Shown: one piece after another, positions 46,440 to 56,145 of the stretch
Position numbering within the stretch: position 1 is the stretch's first letter
Layout: every line of letters begins with the position of its first letter
Assembly (NCBI RefSeq): GCF_003172915.1
Contig: NZ_QGKU01000021.1
Span: 1-64,000 of the forward strand
Source of the DNA: Meridianimarinicoccus roseus
Lineage (GTDB): Bacteria; Pseudomonadota; Alphaproteobacteria; Rhodobacterales; Rhodobacteraceae
Direction of reading: 5' to 3'
Length of the DNA stretch: 64,000 nt
Position numbers and translations under genes: made by a program
The notes under the pieces: generated by a model
Database searches by the model: none
The model's input: only the letters and a program-made list of their open reading frames with translations
Told to the model about the DNA's origin: nothing

Positions 46440-47272
46440 GAGCGGCACCGAAAGCGGCTGCCCGCACGCAGGAACCGGCGGCTCGGGTCATATGGGACTC
46501 ATATGCGATTCATACGCGAATCCTATGGCGGTTTGCGCTGCCTTTGGCATTGGCACTGGCCTCGGCCGGACCTGTGGCGGCGCAGGATACCGACCTCGAA
46601 CTGGTGCTTCTGGCCGATGCCTCCGGCTCCATCGACGCGGGCGAGATCGCGTTCCAGCGCAGCGGCTATGCCGAGGCGATCACCGACCCCGAAGTGCTTG
46701 AAACGATTATGCAAACCGCATACGGGTCGATCGCGGTCACTTATGTGGAATGGGCCGCGAACCAGGCAGTCGTGGTGCCGTGGCGCGTGATCGACGGCCC
46801 TGACAGCGCCGCCGCCTTCGCCGCCGAACTGACCTCGGCGGGCCGCGCCGCGTTCGGCCGCAATGCCATCGGCGACGCCCTTCTGTTCGGAAAATCCCTG
46901 ATCGAAAACAATGCTTTGGATGGCTGGCGCAAGGTTATCGACTTCTCCGGCGACAGCGCCAACAGCTATGGCGGCGCCCCCGTTTCGACCGCCCGCGACG
47001 CCGTGGTCGGTGCCGGGATCACGATCAACGGCCTGCCCATCCTGTGTCGCGACTGCCGCTCGGGCCAGGCGGGCTACGGCGATCTCGAAGCGCAGTACCG
47101 CGACCGGATCATCGGCGGGGTTGGTGCGTTCGTGGTCACCGCCGACAGCCGCGACAGTTTCGCCGACGCCGTCAAGCGCAAGCTGATCCTTGAAATATCA
47201 GGACAAATGCCTGTGCGCGACGTGGCCGACGCACCCGTAGCGGCCCCGCGCGCCGTCCACTTCGCGCCCTAG
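46436..47272 (+). CDS. Exported DUF1194 protein with von Willebrand A-like fold
   Basis: This 278-residue protein begins at GTG overlapping the DUF302 stop by 4 nt. It has a membrane/signal segment at about 31-49, then a vWA-like domain with metal-site motif DASGS (61-65) in LLADASGSIDAGEI and VDFSGDSANSYG-like text. A cysteine pair is in LCRDC. Such domains bind protein partners through a metal. Coupling with DUF302 suggests a periplasmic complex; the task is unknown. Confidence 0.88.
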   Translation: MRAAPKAAARTQEPAARVIWDSYAIHTRILWRFALPLALALASAGPVAAQDTDLELVLLADASGSIDAGEIAFQRSGYAEAITDPEVLETIMQTAYGSIAVTYVEWAANQAVVVPWRVIDGPDSAAAFAAELTSAGRAAFGRNAIGDALLFGKSLIENNALDGWRKVIDFSGDSANSYGGAPVSTARDAVVGAGITINGLPILCRDCRSGQAGYGDLEAQYRDRIIGGVGAFVVTADSRDSFADAVKRKLILEISGQMPVRDVADAPVAAPRAVHFAP

Positions 47273-47682
47273 CGCTGCAAGCTTTGCAGGTAGCGCGCCA
47301 TCAGCACCAGTCGTTCGGGGGCAGGCGTCTGCACCCCCGGCGCGGTTTCCACCAGCACCTGTCGATCTTCCAGAAGGTAGGCGCCGAATTCCGGCATGGT
47401 TCCGCCGCGGCTGTAGCCGTCGATCTGACTCATGACCTCCACCAGCGGGAAGCTACCACCGTTGCGCGCCGACAGAGTCGTCAGATCCGGCGGCTGCACC
47501 GCCAACCCCTGCGCAGCCGGTCCGTTGCCGCGCGCATCCGCGCCGTGGCAGGCCGCGCAATGGTCCGCAAAGTCCTGCCGCGCGACCTGCGGGCCGGTGA
47601 CAGGCGCCTGGCACGCCGCCACCCCCAATACGATGGCCAGACTCGCCCCGCCGGCGATTGCCCGAATTCCTGCTGCGCCCAT
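47269..47682 (-). CDS. c-type cytochrome, probable lipoprotein (copy B)
   Basis: This 137-residue monohaem cytochrome has a lipobox-like LGVAAC with C24 and haem site CAACH (42-46). GGAGG lies 5 nt before ATG 47682. It is a paralogue of the soluble cytochrome at 44634 (same DARG, DLT, LSARNGG and QIDG positions). It converges with the DUF1194 gene with overlapping ends. A membrane-bound and a soluble pair could pass electrons along the same path. Confidence 0.9.
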   Translation of the reverse strand: MGAAGIRAIAGGASLAIVLGVAACQAPVTGPQVARQDFADHCAACHGADARGNGPAAQGLAVQPPDLTTLSARNGGSFPLVEVMSQIDGYSRGGTMPEFGAYLLEDRQVLVETAPGVQTPAPERLVLMARYLQSLQR

Positions 47683-47804
47683 GGCGACCTCCTGCCCGTG
47701 TGCGGCCTGTTTTCCGGCCGGTCGTTGCTGTGCCTCCAGCACAGCTTAACACGCGGGGCGCGCCGCACAATCGCCGAGACGGCAGGCCGCAGCGCGTGAC
47801 GCGA

Positions 47805-48488
47805 TCAGGCCGGAACCAGCCGCCCGTCCTGTAGCCGCAACTGGCGATCCATCCGCGCGGCAAGGTCGGGATTGTGCGTCGCCACAAGCGCCGCAAGGCC
47901 AGTCTCGCGCGCGAGCGCGACCATGACGGAGAACACCTGTTCCGCCGTCGCCGGATCGAGATTGCCTGTCGGTTCATCCGCCAGCAGCAGGCGCGGCCCG
48001 TTCGCGAGCGCGCGGCAGAAGGCGACGCGCTGCTGCTCGCCGCCCGACAGCGTGGCAGGGCGGTGCCCGGCACGGGCCGACAGGCCGACCCGGTCCAGAA
48101 GTTCACCCGCGCGCAGCCGCGCCGCGGCCATCGGCTGGCCAGCGGCCAGTTGCGGCAGCACCACGTTTTCCAGCGCGCTGAACTCGGGAAGAAGGTGATG
48201 AAACTGATAGACGAAACCGACCGTGTCGCGCCGCACCGCCGTACGCGCAGCCTCAGCCCGCCCCGCCATGTCCTGCCCGGCAATTCGCACCGTGCCCGCG
48301 TCGGGCCGGTCCAGCAAGCCCGCGATGTGGAGCAGCGTGGACTTGCCCGCACCCGATGGCGCCACAAGCGCCACCAGCGCGCCCGGCGCAAGCGAGAGAT
48401 CCGCGCTACGCAGCACCGCGACCTCGCCCGGCGTGCCGGGATTGTAGCGGCGCACCACGCCTTCAAGGCTCAGCACGGCCTCAGGCAT
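47805..48488 (-). CDS. lolD: Lipoprotein-releasing ABC ATPase LolD
   Basis: LolD powers extraction of outer-membrane lipoproteins from the inner membrane. The 227-residue ATPase has Walker [10 protein letters not shown], signature [10 protein letters not shown], Walker [10 protein letters not shown] and the LolD-specific [17 protein letters not shown]. It overlaps lolC by 8 nt. Confidence 0.96.
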   Translation of the reverse strand: MPEAVLSLEGVVRRYNPGTPGEVAVLRSADLSLAPGALVALVAPSGAGKSTLLHIAGLLDRPDAGTVRIAGQDMAGRAEAARTAVRRDTVGFVYQFHHLLPEFSALENVVLPQLAAGQPMAAARLRAGELLDRVGLSARAGHRPATLSGGEQQRVAFCRALANGPRLLLADEPTGNLDPATAEQVFSVMVALARETGLAALVATHNPDLAARMDRQLRLQDGRLVPA

Positions 48489-49764
48489 CGCGCAGCGCCT
48501 CCACCGGGTTGAGCCGCGCCGCCCGCCGCGCCGGAAAGATCGTCACCACGCAGGACAGCGCAAGAGACAGCGCCACCGCTGTCAGAACGTCTCCCGCGCG
48601 CAATTCGGCCGGGAGGTAATAGATGCCGCGAATGACCGGATCCCAGACCCCGCCGCCCGACACGCCGTTCACCAGCGCGAAGATCGCGTCGATATTCAGC
48701 GCGAAAAGGCAGCCCAGCACCACACCCGCCGCGGTACCGATAACGCCGACCGAAGTGCCGCAGATGAAGAACACGCGCATCACCGATCCCTCGCTCAGTC
48801 CGATGGTGCGCAGAATGCCGATATCGGCCTGCTTGTTCTTCACCAGCATGATAAGGCCGGACACGATGTTCATGGTGGCGATCAGTACGAGCACGGACAG
48901 GATCACGAACATAACGTTGTCCTCGACTTCAAGCGCGCGCAGGAAAGCGCCGGACCGGTCCTGCCAGGTCTGGAACGCGCCGCCGGGACCGGCTGCCTGC
49001 CACAGGCGCGGCATCACTCGCTCCAGCGCCTCGGGGTCGTCCAGAAGCAGTTCGATCTCGTCGGCGACGCCGTCGCGGTTGAAATAGGCCTGCGCCTCGG
49101 TGAAGGGCATGTAGATGCGGGTCGCGTCGATGTCATAGCGCCCGGCCGAAAAGATATAGGCGACCTCGTACACCCCGACGCGGGGCGAGGTGCCGAAGGG
49201 CGTGCGTGCCCCATCGGGCGAAACCAGACGCAGGCTGTCACCGACCGCAAGGCCCAACTGGCGCGCGATGCCCGCGCCTACGGCGATGCCGTCACCGTAG
49301 CGGGCGAAATCACCGATGCCGGTCTCCGGGTCCACGATGCGCGGCAGCGCGGCCACGTCCGCCGCAGCCATGCCGACGACCATGACTCCGGCATTCCGCC
49401 CACCGAAACCCGCCAGCACCTGCCCGCGCACCACAGGGGCGACATGGGTCACACCCGGTACGGCGCGCAGTGCGTCGGCACGGGCGGTGTAGTCGGCGAT
49501 GGTGTTGGTGCTGTTGCCCGCCTCGTCCAGCCGCGTGAAGCTGTAATAGGTCACATGGGCATTTGCCCCGAGGATCGTGTCCACGAATTCCGTCCGGAAG
49601 CCCGACCGCACGGCCAGCGTGGCGATCAATGCGAACACCGCCAGCGCGATGCCGATGAGCGAGATCCATGTCATGGCGCTGACGCCGCCTTCGGCCCGGG
49701 TGGCACGCAGGTAGCGCCAGGCGATCAGCCATTCATGGGCGGCGAACGGGCGGGGCGACGGCAC
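48481..49764 (-). CDS. lolC: Lipoprotein-releasing permease LolC/E
   Basis: This 427-residue permease has the Lol N-terminus ([20 protein letters not shown]), one helix, a big periplasmic domain (about 55-275) and three helices near the end, finishing in [18 protein letters not shown]. One permease gene is seen, so the complex may be a LolF-like homodimer with LolD. A nuclease-like gene lies between it and proS, breaking the usual proS-lolC-lolD order. Confidence 0.94.
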   Translation of the reverse strand: MPSPRPFAAHEWLIAWRYLRATRAEGGVSAMTWISLIGIALAVFALIATLAVRSGFRTEFVDTILGANAHVTYYSFTRLDEAGNSTNTIADYTARADALRAVPGVTHVAPVVRGQVLAGFGGRNAGVMVVGMAAADVAALPRIVDPETGIGDFARYGDGIAVGAGIARQLGLAVGDSLRLVSPDGARTPFGTSPRVGVYEVAYIFSAGRYDIDATRIYMPFTEAQAYFNRDGVADEIELLLDDPEALERVMPRLWQAAGPGGAFQTWQDRSGAFLRALEVEDNVMFVILSVLVLIATMNIVSGLIMLVKNKQADIGILRTIGLSEGSVMRVFFICGTSVGVIGTAAGVVLGCLFALNIDAIFALVNGVSGGGVWDPVIRGIYYLPAELRAGDVLTAVALSLALSCVVTIFPARRAARLNPVEALRDA

Positions 49765-49876
49765 GGGCAGGCTCCTTATCGGTGCCCCCTTCTGTCGCGC
49801 GACGGCGACGGCGTCAATGTGTGGTGCGGAGTTGCCGCTCCGGGGGCGGCTCGGAGTGCTGCGGCCCGAAAATGGC

Positions 49877-50470
49877 CTATCTCGGCGGCTTCAACGTCCA
49901 CGACTTCGAGTTGATCTCTCCCTTGCCCGTCACACGGACCAGATGGAACTCGACGACGAAGTCGGTCGGCCGTTTCAATGGCGGCGGCGCATAGTTCGGA
50001 TCTTTCTCAAGCTCTTCGAGAAGTCGATCTATTTCCGTCTGGGTCAAATGTTCGCCGCCCAGTTCAAAATAGGGGAGCAACAGTTCCGCTCCTTCGCCCA
50101 GGGTTATCTTCTCGATCTTCCAGTCACGGCCGCCCCCGGTCGGCGGATAGAGCGCATAGCTGTGGTCCTTGTCACCGCTGTAGTTGGACAACATCGTTGC
50201 GCTTACAGCCACTTGCAGCCGATCACGTACGAAGGAGTTTCCGCCCTGCTTCTGCTGCGCGCTTTCGCGCGCCGTGTTGTACTTGACCTCGATGAAGCGC
50301 AGCACCTTCGGCCCGGTCAGAAGCCGCAGGCCGACGAGATCGATGCCGTTTCCGGAACTGTTGCGCAGCAGAAGGATCGTCTCGAACCCTTGTCGCTGCA
50401 TGTCGTACAACACACGCAGCTCGGCCCGATCGCCTGAAGTGTCCTTGAAGAGCGTGTCCGGTCCGGCCAT
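49877..50470 (-). CDS. Orphan PD-(D/E)XK nuclease-like protein
   Basis: No named family is recognised for this 197-residue protein. Its first 65 residues fit a PD-(D/E)XK core: E17 in GDRAELRVLYDMQ, D44 in NSSGNGIDLVGLR and E61-x-K63 in LRFIEVKYNTA. The GNGID(L)V then EVK pattern is also that of restriction-like nuclease toxins. The rest (about 90-190) is soluble. The ribosome site is GGGA at 8 nt. It is inserted between proS and lolC with gaps of 80 and 112 bp. No immunity or methylase partner is adjacent. Confidence 0.65.
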   Translation of the reverse strand: MAGPDTLFKDTSGDRAELRVLYDMQRQGFETILLLRNSSGNGIDLVGLRLLTGPKVLRFIEVKYNTARESAQQKQGGNSFVRDRLQVAVSATMLSNYSGDKDHSYALYPPTGGGRDWKIEKITLGEGAELLLPYFELGGEHLTQTEIDRLLEELEKDPNYAPPPLKRPTDFVVEFHLVRVTGKGEINSKSWTLKPPR

Positions 50471-50550
50471 GCTGTCGGTCCCATCGGCCTACCGCGGCTT
50501 GCAGAACGATGGCCCAGAAGTTTGCTGTTCACTATTCCTGAAATCCTGAC

Positions 50551-51888
50551 TCAGATGTTCGCATAGATCTCCGCGATGCGCGAAACGGCGGCTTCCGGCG
50601 TCATCTCGATGCTCTCGCCGCTCCGGCGACCTGTCAGTTCCACCACCCCGTTCTTCAGCCCGCGCGGGCCGACGGTGATCCGCCAAGGCAGGCCGATCAG
50701 GTCCATTGTGGCGAACTTGCCGCCTGCCCGTTCGTTGCGGTCGTCATAAAGCGGCTCCAGCCCGCGCGCGGTCAGCGCCGCGTAAAGCTGCTCGCAGGCC
50801 GCGTCGGCTTCGGCGTCGCCTTGCTTGAGGTTCACGATGCCACAATGGAACGGCGTGACCCCCTCGGGCCAGATGATGCCCTTTTCGTCATGGCTCGCCT
50901 CGATGATGGCGCCGACAAGACGGCTGACGCCTATCCCGTGGCTGCCCATGTGCACCGGCACCTGCTCCTGCTTCTCGTTCACCACGGTGGCGCCCATCGC
51001 TTCGGAATACTTGGTGCCGAAATAGAAGATCTGCCCCACCTCGATCCCGCGCGCGGTGCGGCGGCGCGCTTCGGGAACCTTGGCGAACTCGGCCTCGTCA
51101 TGCGTTTCGTCGGTGCGGGCGTAGCGCGAGGTGAATTCACTCAGCACGGCCTGGCACTGCTCCACGCTGTCATAGTCGATGTCCCGGTCGCCGAATTTCA
51201 GGTCCGTGATCTCGCTGTCATAGAACACCTCGGACTCGCCGGTTTCGGCCAGCACAAGGAACTCATGGGTGTTGTCGCCGCCCATCGCCCCGCTGTCGGC
51301 ACGCATCGGGATCGCCTGAAGGCCCATGCGCTCATAGGTCCGAAGATAGCTGACCAGATGGCGGTTGTAGGCGTGCAGCGCGTCTTCCATCGTCAGGTCG
51401 AAATTGTAGCCGTCCTTCATCAGGAACTCGCGCCCGCGCATCACGCCGAAACGGGGGCGCACCTCGTCCCGGAATTTCCATTGCACATGATACAGCGTGA
51501 GCGGCAGATCCTTGTAGCTGCCCACATGCGCCCGGAAGATGTCGGTGATCAGTTCCTCGTTGGTCGGGCCATACAGCATGTCGCGCCCGTGCCGGTCGGT
51601 AATGCGCAGCATCTCGGCGCCGAATGCATCGTAGCGGCCGCTCTCGCGCCATAGGTCGGCAGATTGCAAGGTCGGCATCAGCATCGCGACATGCCCGGCG
51701 CGGGCCTGTTCCTCGTGCACGATCTGCTCGATACGCCGCAGCACCTTGAACCCCAGCGGCAGCCACGAATAGATCCCGGCGCTGGCCTGCTTGATCATGC
51801 CTGCGCGCAGCATGAGCCGATGGCTCACGATCTGTGCCTCGGACGGCGTTTCCTTCAGCACGGGCAGGAAATATCGGGACAGGCGCAT
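50551..51888 (-). CDS. proS: Prolyl-tRNA synthetase, short alpha type
   Basis: ProRS charges tRNA-Pro. The 445-residue form lacks the editing insertion of E. coli ProRS, as is usual in alphaproteobacteria. Class II motifs are clear ([53 protein letters not shown] and GSHGIGVSR). AAAAGGGG precedes ATG 51888; the upstream frame extension is not used. Confidence 0.97.
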   Translation of the reverse strand: MRLSRYFLPVLKETPSEAQIVSHRLMLRAGMIKQASAGIYSWLPLGFKVLRRIEQIVHEEQARAGHVAMLMPTLQSADLWRESGRYDAFGAEMLRITDRHGRDMLYGPTNEELITDIFRAHVGSYKDLPLTLYHVQWKFRDEVRPRFGVMRGREFLMKDGYNFDLTMEDALHAYNRHLVSYLRTYERMGLQAIPMRADSGAMGGDNTHEFLVLAETGESEVFYDSEITDLKFGDRDIDYDSVEQCQAVLSEFTSRYARTDETHDEAEFAKVPEARRRTARGIEVGQIFYFGTKYSEAMGATVVNEKQEQVPVHMGSHGIGVSRLVGAIIEASHDEKGIIWPEGVTPFHCGIVNLKQGDAEADAACEQLYAALTARGLEPLYDDRNERAGGKFATMDLIGLPWRITVGPRGLKNGVVELTGRRSGESIEMTPEAAVSRIAEIYANI

Positions 51889-52039
51889 GGGGACCCCTTT
51901 TAAGCGTTGATGCGTGCGCCTGCCACTAGGACAAATGGGTGCGCCGCACAAGGCGCGGCGGGCCCGGCGGGGGCCGTCGGCGCTTGCGCGGGCGGCGCGC
52001 ATCGGCCAGAACGGAGCCAGCAGCAAGCACAGGGGCATC

Positions 52040-53188
52040 ATGGCACTTCCGGCACAGCAACAGGTGAAATACTGGGGGATCGCGGCGGCGCTGCTGCTTG
52101 TGGTGCTGTGGCTGCTGGGCAACGTGCTGCTGCCCTTCATCCTTGGCGGGGCCATCGCCTACCTGCTCGATCCGCTGGCGGACCGTCTGGAACGGCTGGG
52201 TCTGTCGCGGGTCATGGCGACGGTGGTGATTACCGTGTTGATCCTGTTCGTCGCGCTGCTGGCGCTGCTGCTGGTGGTGCCGACACTGATCCGCCAGGCC
52301 ATCGACCTGGCCGAAACCGCGCCGGAGCTGGCCCGTAACCTGCTGGCCTTCTTCGAGGCGCGCTTCCCCCGAGCGATGGAACACAGTGCCACGCTGAGCG
52401 AGACGATCCCCGGCCTTGGCGACACGATCCGCGAACGGGGCGTGGCGCTGCTGAACGGCGTTCTGACCTCGGCCATGAGTATCGTCAACATCGTCGTGCT
52501 GATCTTCATCGTGCCGGTGGTGTCGTTCTACATGCTGATCGACTGGGACCGCATGGTCGCCAGCGTGGACGAATTGGTGCCGCTGGACCATGCGCCGGTG
52601 GTACGGCGGCTCGCGTCGGAAATCGACCGCACGCTGGCCTCGTTCATCCGCGGCCAGGGCATGGTCTGCCTGATCCAGGGCACGTTCTATTCGGTCGCGC
52701 TTATGCTGGCGGGGCTGAATTTCGGTTTGGTCGTGGGAGCGGTCGCGGGCCTGATCTCGTTCATCCCTTATGTCGGCGCATTGGTCGGGGGTGCGCTTGC
52801 GATCGGTCTGGCGGTGTTCCAGTTCTGGAACGACCCGCTGATGATCGCGCTGATCGCGGGGATATTCATGTTCGGCCAACTGGTCGAAGGCAACATCCTG
52901 ACCCCGAAGCTGGTGGGCGGTTCCGTCGGCCTGCATCCGGTCTGGCTTCTGTTGGCGCTGTCGATCTTCGGTGCGCTGTTCGGGTTCGTAGGCATGCTGG
53001 TCGCGGTGCCGGTATCGGCGATGATCGGCGTAATCGTGCGCTTCTTCGTGGCCGAGTATCGTACCGGGCGGCTCTATCTCGGGCTCAAGGCGCTGGAACG
53101 CGACGCCGCCCTTCAGGGGGACGGGGCCGCGGCGCCTGACAGCGCGGCCAAGGCGGCGCACGATCAGCGCGACGCGCCTGAAACATGA
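52040..53188 (+). CDS. AI-2E/PerM-family membrane transporter
   Basis: This 382-residue protein has about eight helices typical of the AI-2E exporter family (PerM), with family text [50 protein letters not shown] and [15 protein letters not shown] lies before ATG 52040. The stop overlaps hdaA by 4 nt. Members act as sodium/proton antiporters or export small molecules; a signal molecule role is not shown here. Confidence 0.92.
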   Translation: MALPAQQQVKYWGIAAALLLVVLWLLGNVLLPFILGGAIAYLLDPLADRLERLGLSRVMATVVITVLILFVALLALLLVVPTLIRQAIDLAETAPELARNLLAFFEARFPRAMEHSATLSETIPGLGDTIRERGVALLNGVLTSAMSIVNIVVLIFIVPVVSFYMLIDWDRMVASVDELVPLDHAPVVRRLASEIDRTLASFIRGQGMVCLIQGTFYSVALMLAGLNFGLVVGAVAGLISFIPYVGALVGGALAIGLAVFQFWNDPLMIALIAGIFMFGQLVEGNILTPKLVGGSVGLHPVWLLLALSIFGALFGFVGMLVAVPVSAMIGVIVRFFVAEYRTGRLYLGLKALERDAALQGDGAAAPDSAAKAAHDQRDAPET

Positions 53189-53856
53189 TGGGGGCACGGC
53201 AACTCGTGCTCGACCTCGACACCGGCCCGCGCCTTGGCCGCGAGGATTTCATGCCGAGCCAGGCCAACGCTGCCGCGCTCGAGGCGGTGGACGGCTGGCA
53301 GGAGTGGCCCGACCTGCGAATGATCCTTGCCGGTCCCGGCGGGTCCGGGCGCACCCATCTTGCCGCAATCTGGGCCGCCGACGCCGGTGCCGCTCACCTG
53401 TCCGGACACACGCTGGCGCTGCCGGAACCCGCCCGCGCCTATGCAGTGGACGATGCCGATGCAGCGGCCGGAAACGCGGCCCGCGAGGAGGCGCTGTTTC
53501 ACCTGCTGAACCGCGCGGCGGCGCAACGCGCGCCGGTGCTGATGACTGCCCGCGACACGCCCGGCACTTGGGGCATCGCCCTGCCCGACCTCAACAGCCG
53601 CCTTCTGGCCTGCGCGGTGACGCGTCTGGACCGCCCGGACGACACCCTTCTCTACATGACGCTCGTGAAACTGGGGGACGAACGGCAGCTTGCGCTGGAT
53701 ACCGCCACGCTGGATTTTCTCCTCGCGCGGATGGACAGGTCACTGAGCAGCGCGCACCGGGTCATCGCAGCGCTTGACCACGCCGCCGTCAGCCGTCAGA
53801 AGCGGGTCTCGCGCGCGCTGGCCGCCGAAGTGCTGGCGCAGATGCAAACCCGATAA
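53185..53856 (+). CDS. hdaA: DnaA regulatory inactivator HdaA
   Basis: HdaA helps turn DnaA-ATP to DnaA-ADP so replication starts once per cycle. The 223-residue AAA+ protein begins with the clamp-binding text RQLVLDLDTGP and has a degenerate Walker A (GPGGSGRTHL, Lys replaced by Arg as in Hda). The Walker B region is altered (YAVDDAD). It is coupled to perM by a 4-nt overlap and followed 5 bp later by ppk. Confidence 0.92.
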   Translation: MMGARQLVLDLDTGPRLGREDFMPSQANAAALEAVDGWQEWPDLRMILAGPGGSGRTHLAAIWAADAGAAHLSGHTLALPEPARAYAVDDADAAAGNAAREEALFHLLNRAAAQRAPVLMTARDTPGTWGIALPDLNSRLLACAVTRLDRPDDTLLYMTLVKLGDERQLALDTATLDFLLARMDRSLSSAHRVIAALDHAAVSRQKRVSRALAAEVLAQMQTR

Positions 53857-53861
53857 CGGCC

Positions 53862-56090
53862 ATGCCCCTGATCCCGCTTACCCTCACCGATTTCGACGCT
53901 TTGCCTGCTTCGTCCAGCAGCGCAAATTTCCTGTCCGCGCCGCGGCCCGACCCCGTCGTGATCGAAGGCGCGGAACCTGGCAGCCCGGACCGGTTCTTCA
54001 ACCGCGAACTGTCCTGGCTGGCGTTCAACTGGCGCGTGCTGGAAGAGGCTGAGAACCCCGCGGTGCCGCTGCTGGAACGGCTGCGCTTCGTATCGATTTC
54101 AGCAAACAACCTTGACGAATTCTACACCGTCCGCGTTGCAGGCCTGCGCGAACTGGCCCGCGAGGGGAACGCGACCCCTGCGGCGGACGGTTTGACACCG
54201 GCCCAGCAGCTCGTGCTGATCGACACCGATGCACGGGCGCTGATGCAGGCACAGCAGCGGGCCTTCGCCACGCTGAGGCGCGAGTTGGAAAGCGCGGGCA
54301 TCCACATCGTCGGGCGCAACCGCCTGACACGATCGGACCGGACCTATCTCGAACAGGTGTTCCTGACGCAGGTTTTCCCGGTGCTGTCGCCCCTGGCGAT
54401 CGACCCGGCGCATCCGTTCCCCTTTATCCCCAACACCGGGCTGGTGCAGGCACTGAAACTGGAACGGCGCTCCGACGGCAAGGAATTGCGCGCACTGCTG
54501 CCTATCCCACAGCAGATCAACCGCTTCGTGCGGCTGCCCTCCAAGTCGGGCGAGCACCGGTTCCTCCTGCTGGAGGACCTGCTTCTGCTGCATCTCGGCA
54601 GTCTGTTTCCGGGCTACAAGCTGACCGGGGATTGCCAGTTCCGGGTGCTGCGCGACAGCGATCTCGAGGTCGAGGAAGAAGCCGAGGATCTCGTGCGCGA
54701 GTTCGAGACCGCGTTGAAGCGCCGCCGCCGGGGCGAGGTCGTGCGCCTGAAGATCTCGGGCGGCGCGCCCGACGACCTGCGCGCGGTGATAAGCCGGGAA
54801 TTGCGCGTCAGCGAGGACGAAATCATCGAAATCCGCGGCATGATCGGGATCGTCGACCTGAAAGAGCTGGTGCTGGACCAACGGCCCGACCTACTGTGGC
54901 CGTCCTATACACCCCGCGTGCCAGAACGGGTGCAGGACCATGACGGCGACATGTTCCGGGCCATCGCGCAGAAGGACATGCTGCTGCACCACCCCTACGA
55001 GACGTTCGACATGGTGGTCCGGTTCCTGCAGCAGGCCGCGCGCGACCCCAACGTGCTGGCGATCAAGCAGACGCTCTATCGTACGTCCCATGACAGCCCC
55101 ATCGTGGCCGCGCTGTGCGAGGCGGCCGAGGATGGCAAATCCGTCACCGCATTGGTGGAACTGAAGGCACGCTTCGACGAGGCGGCGAACATCCGCCAGT
55201 CGCGCACGCTGGAACGGTCCGGCGCGCATGTGGTCTACGGCTTCGTCAACTACAAGACGCACGCGAAGATCAGCAGCGTGGTGCGCCGCGAAGGCGACAG
55301 GCTGGTGACCTATTCCCACTACGGCACCGGCAACTACCACCCGATCACCGCGCGGGTCTATACCGACCTGAGCTATTTCACCTGCGACGAGGCGCTGGGG
55401 CGCGACGCGACCAAGGTGTTCAACTACCTGTCCGGCTACGCCCCGCCCCAAGAACTGGAAAACCTGTCGATCAGCCCGCGGGACATGAAGGCCGACATCA
55501 TCGCCATGCTGGAGGCCGAGGCGGACCATGCCCGCGCCGGGCGCCCGGCGCAGGTCTGGATCAAGATGAACGCGCTGATCGAACCCGAGGTGATTGACGC
55601 GCTCTATGCCGCCAGCGGCGCGGGCGTGCAGATCATGTGCGTGATCCGCGGCATCTGCGGGCTGCGGCCCGGCATTCAGGGCCTGAGCGAGAACATCCGG
55701 GTGAAATCCATCGTCGGACGGTTTTTGGAACATTCGCGGATCATCTGTTTCGGCAACGGACACGGACTGCCGTCGTCAGAAGCGCGGGTGTTCATCTCTT
55801 CCGCGGACTGGATGGGCCGCAACCTCAACCGCCGCGTCGAGACGCTTGTTGAATGCCACAACGGCACCGTGAAGGAACAGATCGTAGGGCAGATCATGGC
55901 CGCGAACCTTTATGACGAGGCGCAAAGCTGGGTCTTGCAGCCTGACGGGCAGTTTCACCGCGACAGCGAAGCCGCCGCGGGCGGTTTCAACTGTCACCAT
56001 TTCTTCATGCAGAACCCGTCGCTGTCGGGACGCGGATCGGCCGGCGCCGATGACGTTCCGCGGCTTGCACGGCATCGCGATGTGCGGTGA
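53862..56090 (+). CDS. ppk1: Polyphosphate kinase 1
   Basis: This 742-residue PPK1 makes polyphosphate from ATP. N-terminal RFFNRELSWLAFNWRVLEEA, the middle IKQTLYRTSHDSPI and TYSHYGTGNYHPITARVYTD (with the phosphate-accepting His), and C-terminal ISSADWMGRNLNRRVE are all family marks. ppx follows 56 bp downstream, so synthesis and breakdown are in one transcript. Confidence 0.97.
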   Translation: MPLIPLTLTDFDALPASSSSANFLSAPRPDPVVIEGAEPGSPDRFFNRELSWLAFNWRVLEEAENPAVPLLERLRFVSISANNLDEFYTVRVAGLRELAREGNATPAADGLTPAQQLVLIDTDARALMQAQQRAFATLRRELESAGIHIVGRNRLTRSDRTYLEQVFLTQVFPVLSPLAIDPAHPFPFIPNTGLVQALKLERRSDGKELRALLPIPQQINRFVRLPSKSGEHRFLLLEDLLLLHLGSLFPGYKLTGDCQFRVLRDSDLEVEEEAEDLVREFETALKRRRRGEVVRLKISGGAPDDLRAVISRELRVSEDEIIEIRGMIGIVDLKELVLDQRPDLLWPSYTPRVPERVQDHDGDMFRAIAQKDMLLHHPYETFDMVVRFLQQAARDPNVLAIKQTLYRTSHDSPIVAALCEAAEDGKSVTALVELKARFDEAANIRQSRTLERSGAHVVYGFVNYKTHAKISSVVRREGDRLVTYSHYGTGNYHPITARVYTDLSYFTCDEALGRDATKVFNYLSGYAPPQELENLSISPRDMKADIIAMLEAEADHARAGRPAQVWIKMNALIEPEVIDALYAASGAGVQIMCVIRGICGLRPGIQGLSENIRVKSIVGRFLEHSRIICFGNGHGLPSSEARVFISSADWMGRNLNRRVETLVECHNGTVKEQIVGQIMAANLYDEAQSWVLQPDGQFHRDSEAAAGGFNCHHFFMQNPSLSGRGSAGADDVPRLARHRDVR

Positions 56091-56145
56091 CGGTTGACGC
56101 AAAAGGCAAGTGCGGGTCAGTGTCGGATCAGCACGCGGAGGAGTC

